Positions 56,601-64,000 of a DNA stretch of 64,000 nucleotides are shown here, one piece after another. The DNA is from Bin55 sp028819195 (GTDB lineage Bacteria; Pseudomonadota; Gammaproteobacteria; Pseudomonadales; Azotimanducaceae), in the NCBI GenBank assembly GCA_028819195.1, contig JAPPMF010000012.1:1-64000 (forward strand). Reading direction: 5' to 3'. The position numbers were made by a program, and so were the translations under genes. The notes beneath the pieces were generated by a model. That model had not been told where the DNA came from. It saw nothing but the letters and a program-made list of their open reading frames with translations, and ran no database searches. How positions within the stretch are numbered: the first letter of the stretch is position 1; each line of letters opens with the position of its first letter.

Positions 56601-59600
56601 ATAATCTGTTCGCGGCAAGAGCTATTGGCGCTCGAACATACAGGTCGGCCGGTGTTGGATAACCGCTACTGAACAGCAGTGTGAGTGGGTCAGCGTTACC
56701 TCGAAGGACTTCGGGCAAAGATTTTCCACAACGTCCAAATAGCCCAATCTCTGTCGCGCCATGTGGATGTTTATCGGCTAGATGTTCAGCAACAGAATCT
56801 GGATCGGATGAAATGTCATCTGGTAACGGATCATCGGACCCAAGTTTCACGATGAAATCTTCGTCTTCCTCCTGCAGTATGCCGCAACGAACCAACATTT
56901 CCAGCAATCGACGAAATACTCGTCGATGTACGTCATCTACTCCTAGTTCTGCCCGAAGCACTTCAGCTTTCACCACCTGACCTGCAATCCGTTTCCAACC
57001 TAGTGTTTCTAGCGTCCAGTTGGCACGAGCGAGCGACCAGAGTTCAAGATCGGTTAAAAGTGCAGTCCGTTTCACCCTCGGGACGCCCTCTTCTTCCAGG
57101 TATTCGGCAAGTGGTTTGAAATCTTGTGCGACCGATTTTGGATGGGATAGAAAGTCCGCCGGAATAATCGTTGGCACAAGTGAACGTTCGCGCCAAACAA
57201 CTTCGTACAAAAGGTCATTTACATTTTCAAATGCCGAAAACAGCGCGGCTCGATTCGCGCGTTTGATTGTGTACCCATCCAAACCTCCCAATAAGAAGCC
57301 TTCGGTATCATAAATTCGTAATTCAGCTCTGCGAACTTCGGGGGTAGTATCCAAGTCAGTATTTGTTGTATCTGGAGATTCGCTCATTCGAACATGACAT
57401 ACAACACGTTCTGGCAAACTAGCACATGTCAGCCAGAGCCGTTCCCAACCAAACGGTAAATACGTGGTTTCGTCAGTTTCACTACCTTGAATGCGCGCCG
57501 CGGCAACGACCTGAAAACATCCATCCAACACAAGAGGGTGAACAACCGAGGAGGTTCGACTTGTCACAGAGTCCGCGGACACCTCGCCGATAGCTTCACC
57601 TGGTCGCGCCCAGACATTGCCGAGTGTACGGAAACTTGGTCCTAATTCAATGCCCGACGCCGCCCTCGCTTCGTAAAGCGTGGCCGTATCTACGGGTGGC
57701 AGATCGTTTTTCAAACTCTCAAGATCCACACGTTGTTCTGCCCTAGGTAAATCTGTCTCAGCTGGAACGCGACATTCAGCATGAAGAATCCAGTCAGATT
57801 CCTCCGAGCTCTTGCTGAGAATCTGAACCAGATCAGTTTCGTCTGCACCAGATTTTCCCATTACCAATTGCACCGTACGAAAGCTTTCTTCGTCCTTATC
57901 ATTGCTGTTGTCTGCTGGGAAAACGAGAGCATTATGTAACTGCATGTCTGCAACTATGACTGGAGCGATCGATCGAGTTTGACAGAACTCGGCTACCATT
58001 GCTCCGTATAGTGCCCCGGGCGCGATAACACGATCATACACGCGATGATGAGCAAGCCAGTCCGGGTCCGAAGGAAACAGATTTGTTTCATAAGTGATCT
58101 CTCCACTCGCAGACTCGCGACACAAACCAAGTAACGGATGTCCGAGAACAGAACGTTTCTGTTTTGGCTCACGCAGCCAATAAACCTTACGCTGAAAGGG
58201 ATAACCAGGAATCGAAATGCGTCGTCGAGTCTCTCCAGTGAATAGACCTTCGAATTGAATATTTAGTCCAGCTTGATACGCTTCTGCAACCGCTTCGATA
58301 AAGCTTCCTGTACCGGTTGGGGAGTCATGTGGCTTTGGTCGAATGCTTGATAACACCGCGGGTGCTGTACCGGAATCTGGCCAAGCCGATGCCGCCATTG
58401 GAGCGAGCACCGAGCTGGGACCGATCTCAAGCAGTAAATCCACTCCAAGGTCCGCAAGAGTCTGCACGCTGCTTGCAAATGCAACGGGTTCCCTCGCATG
58501 ACGACGCCAATATTGACCTTTTAATTGTTGGGAAGATTCCCACACACCACCAGTCAAATTGCTGACTAGTGTTACGGTTGGTTGATGGATCTTTACTTTA
58601 TTAAGCGAGTCTTGAAGTTCGTCAAGTGCAGGTTCCACAAGTGCACTATGAAATGCTTTTTTAGTATTTAAACGTCGTACTCGGATACCTTCCTCGTCAA
58701 GTTTCTTCGAAAGCTCTTCAATAGCATCCACTGTCCCACTGACGACTTGATGTAAACCGTTATAGGCGGAAACATTAATTTTCTCCTTATCACACTCGGC
58801 GTTTAACGATCTGACGCTGGATTCAACGTGTTCGGGTGAAGCAAAGATAGCTGCCATCGTACCCGGTTCAGTTGCTCCAAGTAGTTCACCACGTTTGCAC
58901 GCGAACTTCATGCCATCTTCTAGGCTAAACACATTCGCAGCTTGAGCCGCCGCGATTTCTCCGACACTATGTCCGAGAACGACGTCGGGACGAACACCAA
59001 CACTCGACCATAACGCGGTTAACGCACATTCAAGCGCGTAAAGCGCTGGTTGCTCCCATTCGGTATCGCCGAGTTGTCCATCACCTTCCCGTCCAAACAT
59101 CACATCCAACAGCGAAGTCCCGCGTTCACGTAGGAAAACGTGTTCGCATCGATCCAACACGTTACGAGCTACGGGTTCGTGCTTGTACAATTCCCAGCCC
59201 ATTCCGACCCATTGACTTCCCTGACCGGTGTAAGCAAACGCTACTTTTTTCGCCGTACGGGGTTGTTGGATGTCAGTGTCTGCTAACTCAACAAGTCGTG
59301 CTCGCAATTCACTCGCGCTACTGAATAAAAGACTCGCGCGCCATTCGAAGTGATTGCGTCCGATACCCGCAGTCCACGTCACGTCAGAAATCAGCGGTTT
59401 CAGTCGCCCGTTGCCGACTGGAAGTTCGGGACCGAAGTCATCTAGCCATGACAGATATTGTGTCGCGGATTCCTTTAAAGCACTTTCACTCTTGGCTGAT
59501 AAAGGCAGTAGTCTTATCTCACGTTCTAGAAATTCCGATTCGTATTGCATGGAATCTTTCGAACCTACTGAAGAAGGAACCGAAACTATTTGGGCTGCTC

Positions 59601-60102
59601 CCACCACTTGGCCATTAAGATTGGACGTTTCTTTGGTAACCGGATACTCTTCAACTACTATGTGGGCATTGGTACCGGAAATGCCAAATGAGTTTACGCC
59701 CGCAATGCGAGGTCGACCGTTTCTTGGAGGTAAATCCATTTGCGAGGAAGTGACTTCAACTGGAATCGAATTCCAATCGATACTCGGGTTTGGATTGTTG
59801 AAATGCAAATGTTTTGGAATCACACCACGTTGTAACACTAGTACGGCCTTGATGAAACCGGCGATCCCAGCTGCTGATTCCAAATGCCCGAGGTTGGTTT
59901 TCACTGATCCAACCAGTAGTGGTCGATCAATTGCTCTGTTTTTGCTGTAAACCCTAGACACAGCGTTAATTTCGATAGGATCTCCAACGGAGGTTCCAGT
60001 GCAGTGTGCCTCAAGGTAGTCAACGTCGGCGGCAGGAATACCAGCCTGTGCCAGAGCCGCTTCAATCACTTTTTCAAGTGCCGGTTCGTGTGGAACAGTC
60101 AA
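50689..60102 (-). CDS. Type I polyketide synthase, truncated at both ends
   Basis: An unbroken frame of 3137 codons from TTG 60102; homology continues 13-15 codons further upstream to a TAG at 60150-60148. Domains by residue: partial ketosynthase 1-152 (His33, His73 present; the cysteine half missing); acyltransferase 286-590 (GHSVG, Ser379; AFHS, suggesting malonyl-CoA); dehydratase 652-945 (His686, Asp860; usual Gly690 is Asp); C-methyltransferase about 1150-1350 (EIGAGTGS); enoyl reductase 1590-1905 (AGAGGVGLAA); ketoreductase 1918-2100 (TGGLGGIG; His2066 in place of the usual Tyr); ACP about 2190-2270 (Ser2229 in GMDSL); Gln/Ser linker; full ketosynthase 2332-2750 (Cys2496, His2631, His2671); second acyltransferase 2890-3130 with GRGVG, no serine, and shortened. 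It ends at the post-AT motif YPFQRQSYWF. This is a fully reducing, methylating layout. No start signal or thioesterase. The 262 bases upstream, to topA, show no ketosynthase in any frame. Confidence 0.93.
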   Translation of the reverse strand: MTVPHEPALEKVIEAALAQAGIPAADVDYLEAHCTGTSVGDPIEINAVSRVYSKNRAIDRPLLVGSVKTNLGHLESAAGIAGFIKAVLVLQRGVIPKHLHFNNPNPSIDWNSIPVEVTSSQMDLPPRNGRPRIAGVNSFGISGTNAHIVVEEYPVTKETSNLNGQVVGAAQIVSVPSSVGSKDSMQYESEFLEREIRLLPLSAKSESALKESATQYLSWLDDFGPELPVGNGRLKPLISDVTWTAGIGRNHFEWRASLLFSSASELRARLVELADTDIQQPRTAKKVAFAYTGQGSQWVGMGWELYKHEPVARNVLDRCEHVFLRERGTSLLDVMFGREGDGQLGDTEWEQPALYALECALTALWSSVGVRPDVVLGHSVGEIAAAQAANVFSLEDGMKFACKRGELLGATEPGTMAAIFASPEHVESSVRSLNAECDKEKINVSAYNGLHQVVSGTVDAIEELSKKLDEEGIRVRRLNTKKAFHSALVEPALDELQDSLNKVKIHQPTVTLVSNLTGGVWESSQQLKGQYWRRHAREPVAFASSVQTLADLGVDLLLEIGPSSVLAPMAASAWPDSGTAPAVLSSIRPKPHDSPTGTGSFIEAVAEAYQAGLNIQFEGLFTGETRRRISIPGYPFQRKVYWLREPKQKRSVLGHPLLGLCRESASGEITYETNLFPSDPDWLAHHRVYDRVIAPGALYGAMVAEFCQTRSIAPVIVADMQLHNALVFPADNSNDKDEESFRTVQLVMGKSGADETDLVQILSKSSEESDWILHAECRVPAETDLPRAEQRVDLESLKNDLPPVDTATLYEARAASGIELGPSFRTLGNVWARPGEAIGEVSADSVTSRTSSVVHPLVLDGCFQVVAAARIQGSETDETTYLPFGWERLWLTCASLPERVVCHVRMSESPDTTNTDLDTTPEVRRAELRIYDTEGFLLGGLDGYTIKRANRAALFSAFENVNDLLYEVVWRERSLVPTIIPADFLSHPKSVAQDFKPLAEYLEEEGVPRVKRTALLTDLELWSLARANWTLETLGWKRIAGQVVKAEVLRAELGVDDVHRRVFRRLLEMLVRCGILQEEDEDFIVKLGSDDPLPDDISSDPDSVAEHLADKHPHGATEIGLFGRCGKSLPEVLRGNADPLTLLFSSGYPTPADLYVRAPIALAANRLLRDAVRALLANLPSGRHLRIIEIGAGTGSATASVLPELPEGQFEYMYTDISAGFFAEAESRFGDGGGCIEYRPLDIEKDPVSQGFESHAYDLIVASNVLHATRYLNETLGHCLSLLAPSGQMVALENLRGQGWMDLTFGQLDGWWRFADDYRPHHALAGPDVWQRALHDAGFEAVEILGLDSSTPKEKPDRGVIVAKGPDEILEPSGFWVLLADYQGVAENIAEGLINRNQTVMLVTDDSQDSTRVETSDTRILNTKVNVQCRKSWQTVFKNIPDSAELSGVVHFAALDGQNISATTSDVEQDVQHGVGSALALVQSMIDANVNPNNRLWFITRGSQVLERETQGVLSGATLWGFGKAVAREAEYLNPRMIDLDPSVEEQEFDLIEELMYPDFENHIAWRGENRMVARLVRSTDGPERLDLPEDSNWVLTPDPAGVFETPRTKVLSARPLESREVKIAVEAAGLNFWDVFRSLGFIEEGNLGREMCGYVTGVGSDVSRLAVGNHVVGLGFGAFAAEMVTHEELVAHAPVNIPVSGLATIPSAFVSAALSYELSGLEANDRVLIHAGAGGVGLAAIQLAQAAGAEVFATASVPKQSYLRSLGVKHVFDSRQTEFGEQILATTDGAGVTVVLNSLTSEGFIDASLSCLAKGGRFVELARRDILSPEEMAKLRPDVSYDILELDVLKKTDPEWVGRVLRNVIEQVSTGTLTPIVHSRWPLAEAGAALMFMRSARHLGKIVVTTQPLVSGRLKQDRSYLVTGGLGGIGLAVAEWLAEHGAGTIILNGRRPPSDDATQIIRELEQKGATIRVELADVSDIEAVDSMLARIDSEQPLLAGVIHSVGVLSDGALTNQSWERFETVLAPKVLGAWHLHRATEDRDLDFFILFSSRVGVMGNPGQSNHAAANAFLDQLAGHRRALGLPGQAIAWGAWSDIGEAAEQKDRIERQRSALGGRWFTPQQGIRALDRLVRQDVTASVVMAMDWAVFEEAVEERPPLLDELLSSESDESEDTMTSTDDWLTMLSAANTTERENLLKTFLQQELQAVLRMSSEPAPTVGFFDLGMDSLMAVEFRNRLNRALSDACTVSNTVVFDYPNIEDLAGHLIGELGEIEPLSAGQSSSSQEPASRMQAELPEQSTQRETPAVMEQPIRQAQVIRESRSEQQSDEDQIAIVGMACRFPGAPDLSSYWRQLDAGTDLVTDGRSDSGPWDGVIGDPSAEDPAYRRGGFVDGLDQFDASFFGIRPIEAHMMDPRQRMLLETSWHALEDSGIDPKTLKGERAGVFAGIGSSEYRDLITAAGRDDSYLGTAPSVAIGRIAFALGLMGPAIPLDMTCASSLVAVHQASASLRLGEVDLALAGGVHVILSRPVMRFMREYGMLSRSGKCKTFDAAADGFVRGEGCGIVVLKRLSDAQTQGDRIWGIVKGTAINQNGAAAALTVPNGTAQEQLFAETLSQTGIAPSDVDYIEVHGTGSELGDPIEVRAAAAVYGQDRDFEKPLLLGTVKTNIGHLEAAAGIAGLIKVLLSMHHGIIPKQLHFKNPSPHVEWDKLPVKVTTEPTVWPSTSNQSRIAGVSAFGISGTNAHILVECNPAGEIKNIENREGGSVSGSLQRVPIAMESLQEDDPLLVFPTSDKKRVLPLSGKSFKALRDLAGRYLDWLDEQQKELSSTDNTDSDLLADMVWTASVGRSHFDEHRSGVIFNDFPSLREGLLNLFKEEKESKPKGKPLTLKKIAFLYTGDCDQWLNVIDELYKNEPVMQVVLNHCDRVLREEYDGSLLEIVQKEPKNCDKSIWKLPVVYSMECAFTAFWSSINISPDIVVGRGVGTLSAAQAAGALSLEEGLRLAMWCGEHLDENDNSDLIKDLEARLVEATLTPLRIPMVGGSTTRTMDSGEVPDLVSWFGLELSTGEITGSKATLAHENIDTEIVISPATEIIEVVARIYKSGYKLDFTGLFAGEMRRRISIPNYPFQRQSYWFN

Positions 60103-60412
60103 ACCAACACTAGCACCACCATGGTTGACGGCAGCCCCCTTTCCTTCCTAAGTATGTTGTGGCGCGAAGCACGCGTGAGCAACCAACGAGTTGCACGAAC
60201 CCAAAGTGATTCTAGATCAGGTAAGGCAGGAAATTTTGGCAACAAAAAGACTTTAAAATTTTTTGAAGAAGTTGGTTCTTTAAGTTAACACTTCACCGTT
60301 TTGCAATTTATTGTCTTCGTTAAGTAGATAAAAGAGTCTGATCTAACTTAGTCTAGAACACTCACTGCCGCAGTAAATCAGTTTATAGCGTACTCGCTCA
60401 GGTGGCGTCCAC

Positions 60413-63031
60413 TTATGCATCTTTATCGGAAATTCGTGGAACCCATTCGCCGTTTTCAAAAATAACAATCCATGACTTTGATGCCGACTTTCCTAAAACG
60501 TAATGACTCTTTGATTTCCTAGAGTATCTAATGGTTGTTGGCTCACCGTCAGGATCGTCAAGGGGTGCTTCCAAGAGGTATTTGAACTTAGGATCTAACT
60601 CATTAGCGTGTGGTATAAGTTCACTAACTTTCACCGGTCTCGTCTGTCGATTCTTAGGATATTTACTTGCAGCTAAAAATAAACCCGTTCTACCTTCACG
60701 TAATACGAAAAAGTCATCGATACCTTCACACCTTAACTCCGGCATGGGTACCGGTTTAGCGAATACGGGTGCTAGCTGACCATCTTTCTGTACTCGTCTC
60801 GTGTTTCCACAATCGCGATTTTGGCATTTGTAATACTTTCCATAGCGACCGTCCAATAGTTGCATTTCGGACCGACACTCATTGCATTCGATAGTAGATT
60901 GTTCTGGCGTCTGGGTCAACTTGCTAAAGTCTCCCTCGTGCACTTGATAACTCTCGCAATTCGGATTTGCACAAAGGGATAACTTTATTTGGTCATTGAC
61001 AAGATATTCGTCCATAAGAAAATCGCATTGAGAACATCGTTCACGTTCCTTCATAGCTTTCGCGTGTTCTTCTTCATCAGTCGCGCTTTGAGCAGAACGA
61101 CTGAGTAGCCGAATATTCATAGTGTTTGTACACCGATTGTCGTCAGCACTATATCCTTCACACCCCAAAAAGACTCCCGTACTCGCCGTACGTACTAACA
61201 TTCTGCGTTGACATTCTGAACAATTGATGGAAGTAGCGATCGGAGTATTGGGACGCATACCGTTTTCACGGTCGGCAGCGTGCTCAACACGATCCGAAAA
61301 ATCTTTGTAATAGTGATCAAGCGTTTTGCGCCAGTCTTTTTCACCCTGCGCGATATCATCTAATTCACTCTCTAGATTCGCAGTGAATTCATACTGCATC
61401 AAATTTGGAAACTGCTCATCAAGTCGCGAATTAACAATTTCTCCTACTCTCTCCGCAAAAAACTTTCCTTTAAAAATCGAAACGTACCCTCGTTCTTGTA
61501 TGGTTGAAATGATCGGTACATAGGTACTGGGTCTACCTATACCGCGTTTCTCGAGTTCTTTGACTAGACTTGCTTCGGAATACCGAGCAGCAGGTTTAGT
61601 AAAACGTTGTATCGTCTCAAAGTTTGTTCTTATCAATTCTTCATTTACATGGAAATCCGAAAGAATTTGGCGGTCTTCGGTAGTGGACTGCGCGGGGAGC
61701 ACTTTTGTGAAGCCGTCGAACAAGATCTTTCTACCTCGGGTATTCAATTCAAATTCTCCAGCCTTCACCGTAGTTGAAATGTTTTCGTATTTCGCAGTTG
61801 CCATCTGACAGGCAATGAATCGACTCTTAATGAGTTCGTACAGTCTTCTTTGGTCTGGATTTCCAAGTTTTGCAAGATCAAGCGCTAAATTCGTCGGGCG
61901 AATAGCTTCGTGTGCTTCCTGTGCAGATTGCACCTTAGTTTTATAGACTCTGGTGGTTTCAGAAAGATAGTTCTGTCCGTAAGTTTGTGAGATGTGAAAT
62001 CTAACATCACGTACCGCATTTGCTGCTAGATTTGTTGAGTCGGTTCGCATATATGTGATATGCCCATCTTCATACAAACGTTGTGCGACATTCATGGTTT
62101 TACGAATACTAAATTTCAATCGTGACGCTGCAGTCTGTTGCAGGGTTGAGGTTGTAAACGGCGCACTAGGTTTGGATGTGCTCGGAGTCTTGTCGTGTTT
62201 AATCACGACAAATTTTTCACTCTCAAGATTAGCGACTAACGTATCCGCTGCTTGTCGATTTTTCACTGATCTCCCAAGTGCTTTACCCTCGTAGCGAGTA
62301 ACCTGAAAACGATAACTCTTCGCTTTTCCGTCTTCCGACGAATATTTAGAAAAGTCACCCGATCGCCGTAAATTTGCATACAGTTCCCAATACTCTTCGA
62401 CATGGAATGCACGAATCTCTTGTTCGCGTTCCACAATAAGTTTCGCAGCGACGGATTGAACACGCCCAGCAGATAATTTTTTTGCAACTTTCGCCCACAA
62501 CAATGGACTGAGGTTAAACCCAACAATTCGATCCAAAAATCGCCGCGTGAGATAAGCGTTAACTAAGTTCAAATTGACTTGGCGGGGACTTTCAAATGCC
62601 GTTTTGATCGCGTTCTTGGTAATTTCACTAAATACCACTCTGAGGTAACTCTCTTCAGGCTTATCAAGTACCTGCGTTACATGCCAAGCAATGGCTTCAC
62701 CTTCTCGATCCATGTCTGTAGCTAGGTAAATTAAATCTACCTCTCGCGCAAGCGTTTTTAAGTCGGCAACAACTTGTTCTTTATCTTTGTCAATCGCATA
62801 CTTGGCTTCCCAGCCCATGGTGGGATTAATTCCCATTGTGTCAAAGAAAGTACTTTTATTTTTGTTCGCATCTTTAATCTGTGCAAGGAGAATCCCAAGG
62901 TTGATAAATTTACCCTTCGACAGATCACGAAAATGCCCAGCGGTGGACTTAACTACATAGTCTTTTCCTAGGTACTTGTTAATCGTCTTCGCTTTACTAG
63001 GCGATTCAACAATGACTAAATAACGAGCCAT
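60413..63031 (-). CDS. topA: DNA topoisomerase I
   Basis: 872 residues. TOPRIM domain (VESPSKAKTINKYLG at the start; DMDREGEAIAWH), active-site tyrosine in YMRTDSTN, GRPSTYVPII motif, then three C4 zinc-ribbon segments (CSECQRRM, CSQCDFLM, CNECRSEM) and a C-terminal extension. Relaxes negative supercoils. Start ATG 63031 after AGGAG. With the following gene it marks the conserved right border of the island. Confidence 0.97.
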   Translation of the reverse strand: MARYLVIVESPSKAKTINKYLGKDYVVKSTAGHFRDLSKGKFINLGILLAQIKDANKNKSTFFDTMGINPTMGWEAKYAIDKDKEQVVADLKTLAREVDLIYLATDMDREGEAIAWHVTQVLDKPEESYLRVVFSEITKNAIKTAFESPRQVNLNLVNAYLTRRFLDRIVGFNLSPLLWAKVAKKLSAGRVQSVAAKLIVEREQEIRAFHVEEYWELYANLRRSGDFSKYSSEDGKAKSYRFQVTRYEGKALGRSVKNRQAADTLVANLESEKFVVIKHDKTPSTSKPSAPFTTSTLQQTAASRLKFSIRKTMNVAQRLYEDGHITYMRTDSTNLAANAVRDVRFHISQTYGQNYLSETTRVYKTKVQSAQEAHEAIRPTNLALDLAKLGNPDQRRLYELIKSRFIACQMATAKYENISTTVKAGEFELNTRGRKILFDGFTKVLPAQSTTEDRQILSDFHVNEELIRTNFETIQRFTKPAARYSEASLVKELEKRGIGRPSTYVPIISTIQERGYVSIFKGKFFAERVGEIVNSRLDEQFPNLMQYEFTANLESELDDIAQGEKDWRKTLDHYYKDFSDRVEHAADRENGMRPNTPIATSINCSECQRRMLVRTASTGVFLGCEGYSADDNRCTNTMNIRLLSRSAQSATDEEEHAKAMKERERCSQCDFLMDEYLVNDQIKLSLCANPNCESYQVHEGDFSKLTQTPEQSTIECNECRSEMQLLDGRYGKYYKCQNRDCGNTRRVQKDGQLAPVFAKPVPMPELRCEGIDDFFVLREGRTGLFLAASKYPKNRQTRPVKVSELIPHANELDPKFKYLLEAPLDDPDGEPTTIRYSRKSKSHYVLGKSASKSWIVIFENGEWVPRISDKDA

Positions 63032-63126
63032 AAAACTCCTGTACGTGCTCTATTCCAATTCCCGTGAGTCGGGTCAAACATTCGAGTTCAATTTTTGTAA
63101 GTTATACATACGACACTATCAAGAAC

Positions 63127-63690
63127 TCAGAGAAACTGTTTCGATGAGGCAACAACAAGTCGATTCCATTCGATCAAACGATTCAAGAATAATAACATTT
63201 GATCGATGTACTCTTCTGCACTCGTTTCTAGGCGTTCATGACCTAACCATTTCACCGAATTGGAAGTGCAAACTAGGGCAACCAATGTTGGTGGGCTTAG
63301 TATCAAAATTTCTTCAATTTGTTTCCAATATTCCCTCTCTAAAGTTAGGGAACTACTCTCGGCCAACACTAGATGTGTGTTTGCTATCGGTCCATTTTCG
63401 CGAATAGACTTGTATAGTGCCCACTCTGGATAATCTTCGTCGGTTTCATTAACAAACTCCATCGCCCAGCTTGCACATCGTTTCTTTGGTTCTATTGGAA
63501 TCCCACCAGCACTAACGCGTTCACTTGCCGGAGCATTAACGTCATGTATATATTCAATACCTATAACTAAGTTCTTTTGTCTTGCCTGCAAGCGAAGCTT
63601 ACCGATCGCTCGTTCTTTAGGTGATGGAAGAATCGAAAACATACCACCAACGATGAATAAACAAGCAAGCGCGATTAGCCAGTAAACCAA
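63127..63690 (-). CDS. Membrane-anchored protein of unknown function near topA
   Basis: 187 residues: an N-terminal membrane helix (about 2-20), then SILPSPKERAIGKLRLQARQK, a pattern of small hypothetical proteins found beside topA in gammaproteobacteria such as Pseudomonas. The rest is a cytoplasmic alpha/beta-looking domain. Transcribed before topA on the same strand, 95 bases apart. Function unknown. Confidence 0.7.
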   Translation of the reverse strand: MVYWLIALACLFIVGGMFSILPSPKERAIGKLRLQARQKNLVIGIEYIHDVNAPASERVSAGGIPIEPKKRCASWAMEFVNETDEDYPEWALYKSIRENGPIANTHLVLAESSSLTLEREYWKQIEEILILSPPTLVALVCTSNSVKWLGHERLETSAEEYIDQMLLFLNRLIEWNRLVVASSKQFL

Positions 63691-64000
63691 TTACAAGATC
63701 CTGAAATATTCCATACTGCAGGGCATGGAGATTGACGTGAATTGCAGCTTTTAAATGTTCTTATTGTAGAAATAACAAACGAGATTGGTTCACCTAGAAT
63801 TTGATTGGTACGCGCAACCAAGTCGAAATATTGATTTGATACAGAAATCAGTTTTGACTACTGATTCTTTTGCTGGCTCACGTGAATGAACTAGATAAAT
63901 TTGCTTCTAAGTCGTTTCAGTTCTCGACAACGGAAGGGCGAGTTTTCTTGCCTCCATGAACCGAAGGTTCGTTCGACCATTTTCGTCGAAGCAGATTTAA
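63691..64000. other. Right-edge gap
   Basis: No gene recognised. An imperfect hairpin at 63843-63868 followed by TTTT could be a terminator. A 27-codon minus-strand frame open at the window edge ends at 63917, but nothing identifies it. Confidence 0.35.

Noticed and set aside
60153..60300. Minus-strand frame upstream of the PKS (reading ...ESLWVRATRWLLTRAS...)
   Set aside because: Tested as a possible continuation of the ketosynthase after a frameshift; it has no KS motif and no start signal.
63917..64000. Possible C-terminal end of a minus-strand gene at the right edge
   Set aside because: Only 27 open codons and no recognisable motif; cannot be supported.

Overview
The window looks like a chromosomal segment of an AT-rich gammaproteobacterium. 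The gene order rplT-rpmI-infC / pheS-pheT / ihfA / merR / tRNA-Pro is the classic gammaproteobacterial translation cluster. A second block, mfd-csiV-(MTI phosphorylase)-(HPRT)-mscS-lexA ... topA-(small membrane protein), resembles the mfd-to-topA neighbourhood of Pseudomonas relatives. I cannot name the genus. TTG and GTG starts are frequent.

Layout. 0-6 kb: DUF899 protein, tRNA-Pro, then the minus-strand operon infC-rpmI-rplT-pheS-pheT-ihfA-merR. infC appears to start at AUA and is preceded by a 25-codon leader ORF; thrS is absent from its usual place. 6-14 kb: tRNA-Val, uvrB, a secreted acidic protein, YbjQ and a membrane partner, HIT protein, SpoU methyltransferase, Rieske oxygenase, exonuclease III. 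14-21 kb: TlpA-like thiol protein, TerB-like protein, tRNA-Asn, M48/PDZ lipoprotein, ATP-grasp protein, PhnB-like protein, thioredoxin-ankyrin lipoprotein. 21-26.6 kb: modABC run together with an FAD monooxygenase, then a DegP-type protease. 26.6-33 kb: three bPH2-domain membrane proteins, an aldo/keto reductase, two tandem secreted paralogues of unknown function. 33-37 kb: GloB-like hydrolase, and hutF/hutI (histidine breakdown) facing apart. 37-45 kb: mfd-csiV, a purine-salvage pair (MTIP + HPRT), MscS channel, lexA.

45-60.4 kb, between lexA and topA, is an accessory island. It starts with a phosphopantetheinyl transferase and an alpha/beta hydrolase. Next comes a decayed mobile replicon: primase-helicase (D5-type) remnant, a string of tiny membrane-protein genes, a perfect 25-bp inverted repeat bracketing about 0.5 kb, and a Prim-Pol remnant. 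It ends with a 9.4-kb type I polyketide synthase reading frame on the minus strand. That frame is uninterrupted but begins in the middle of a ketosynthase and ends just after a second acyltransferase that has lost its catalytic serine. The PPTase could load the single ACP. The PKS as it stands looks like the surviving middle of a larger assembly line, or one part of a split one.

The right edge holds topA and a small membrane-anchored protein, then about 300 bases without a recognisable gene.
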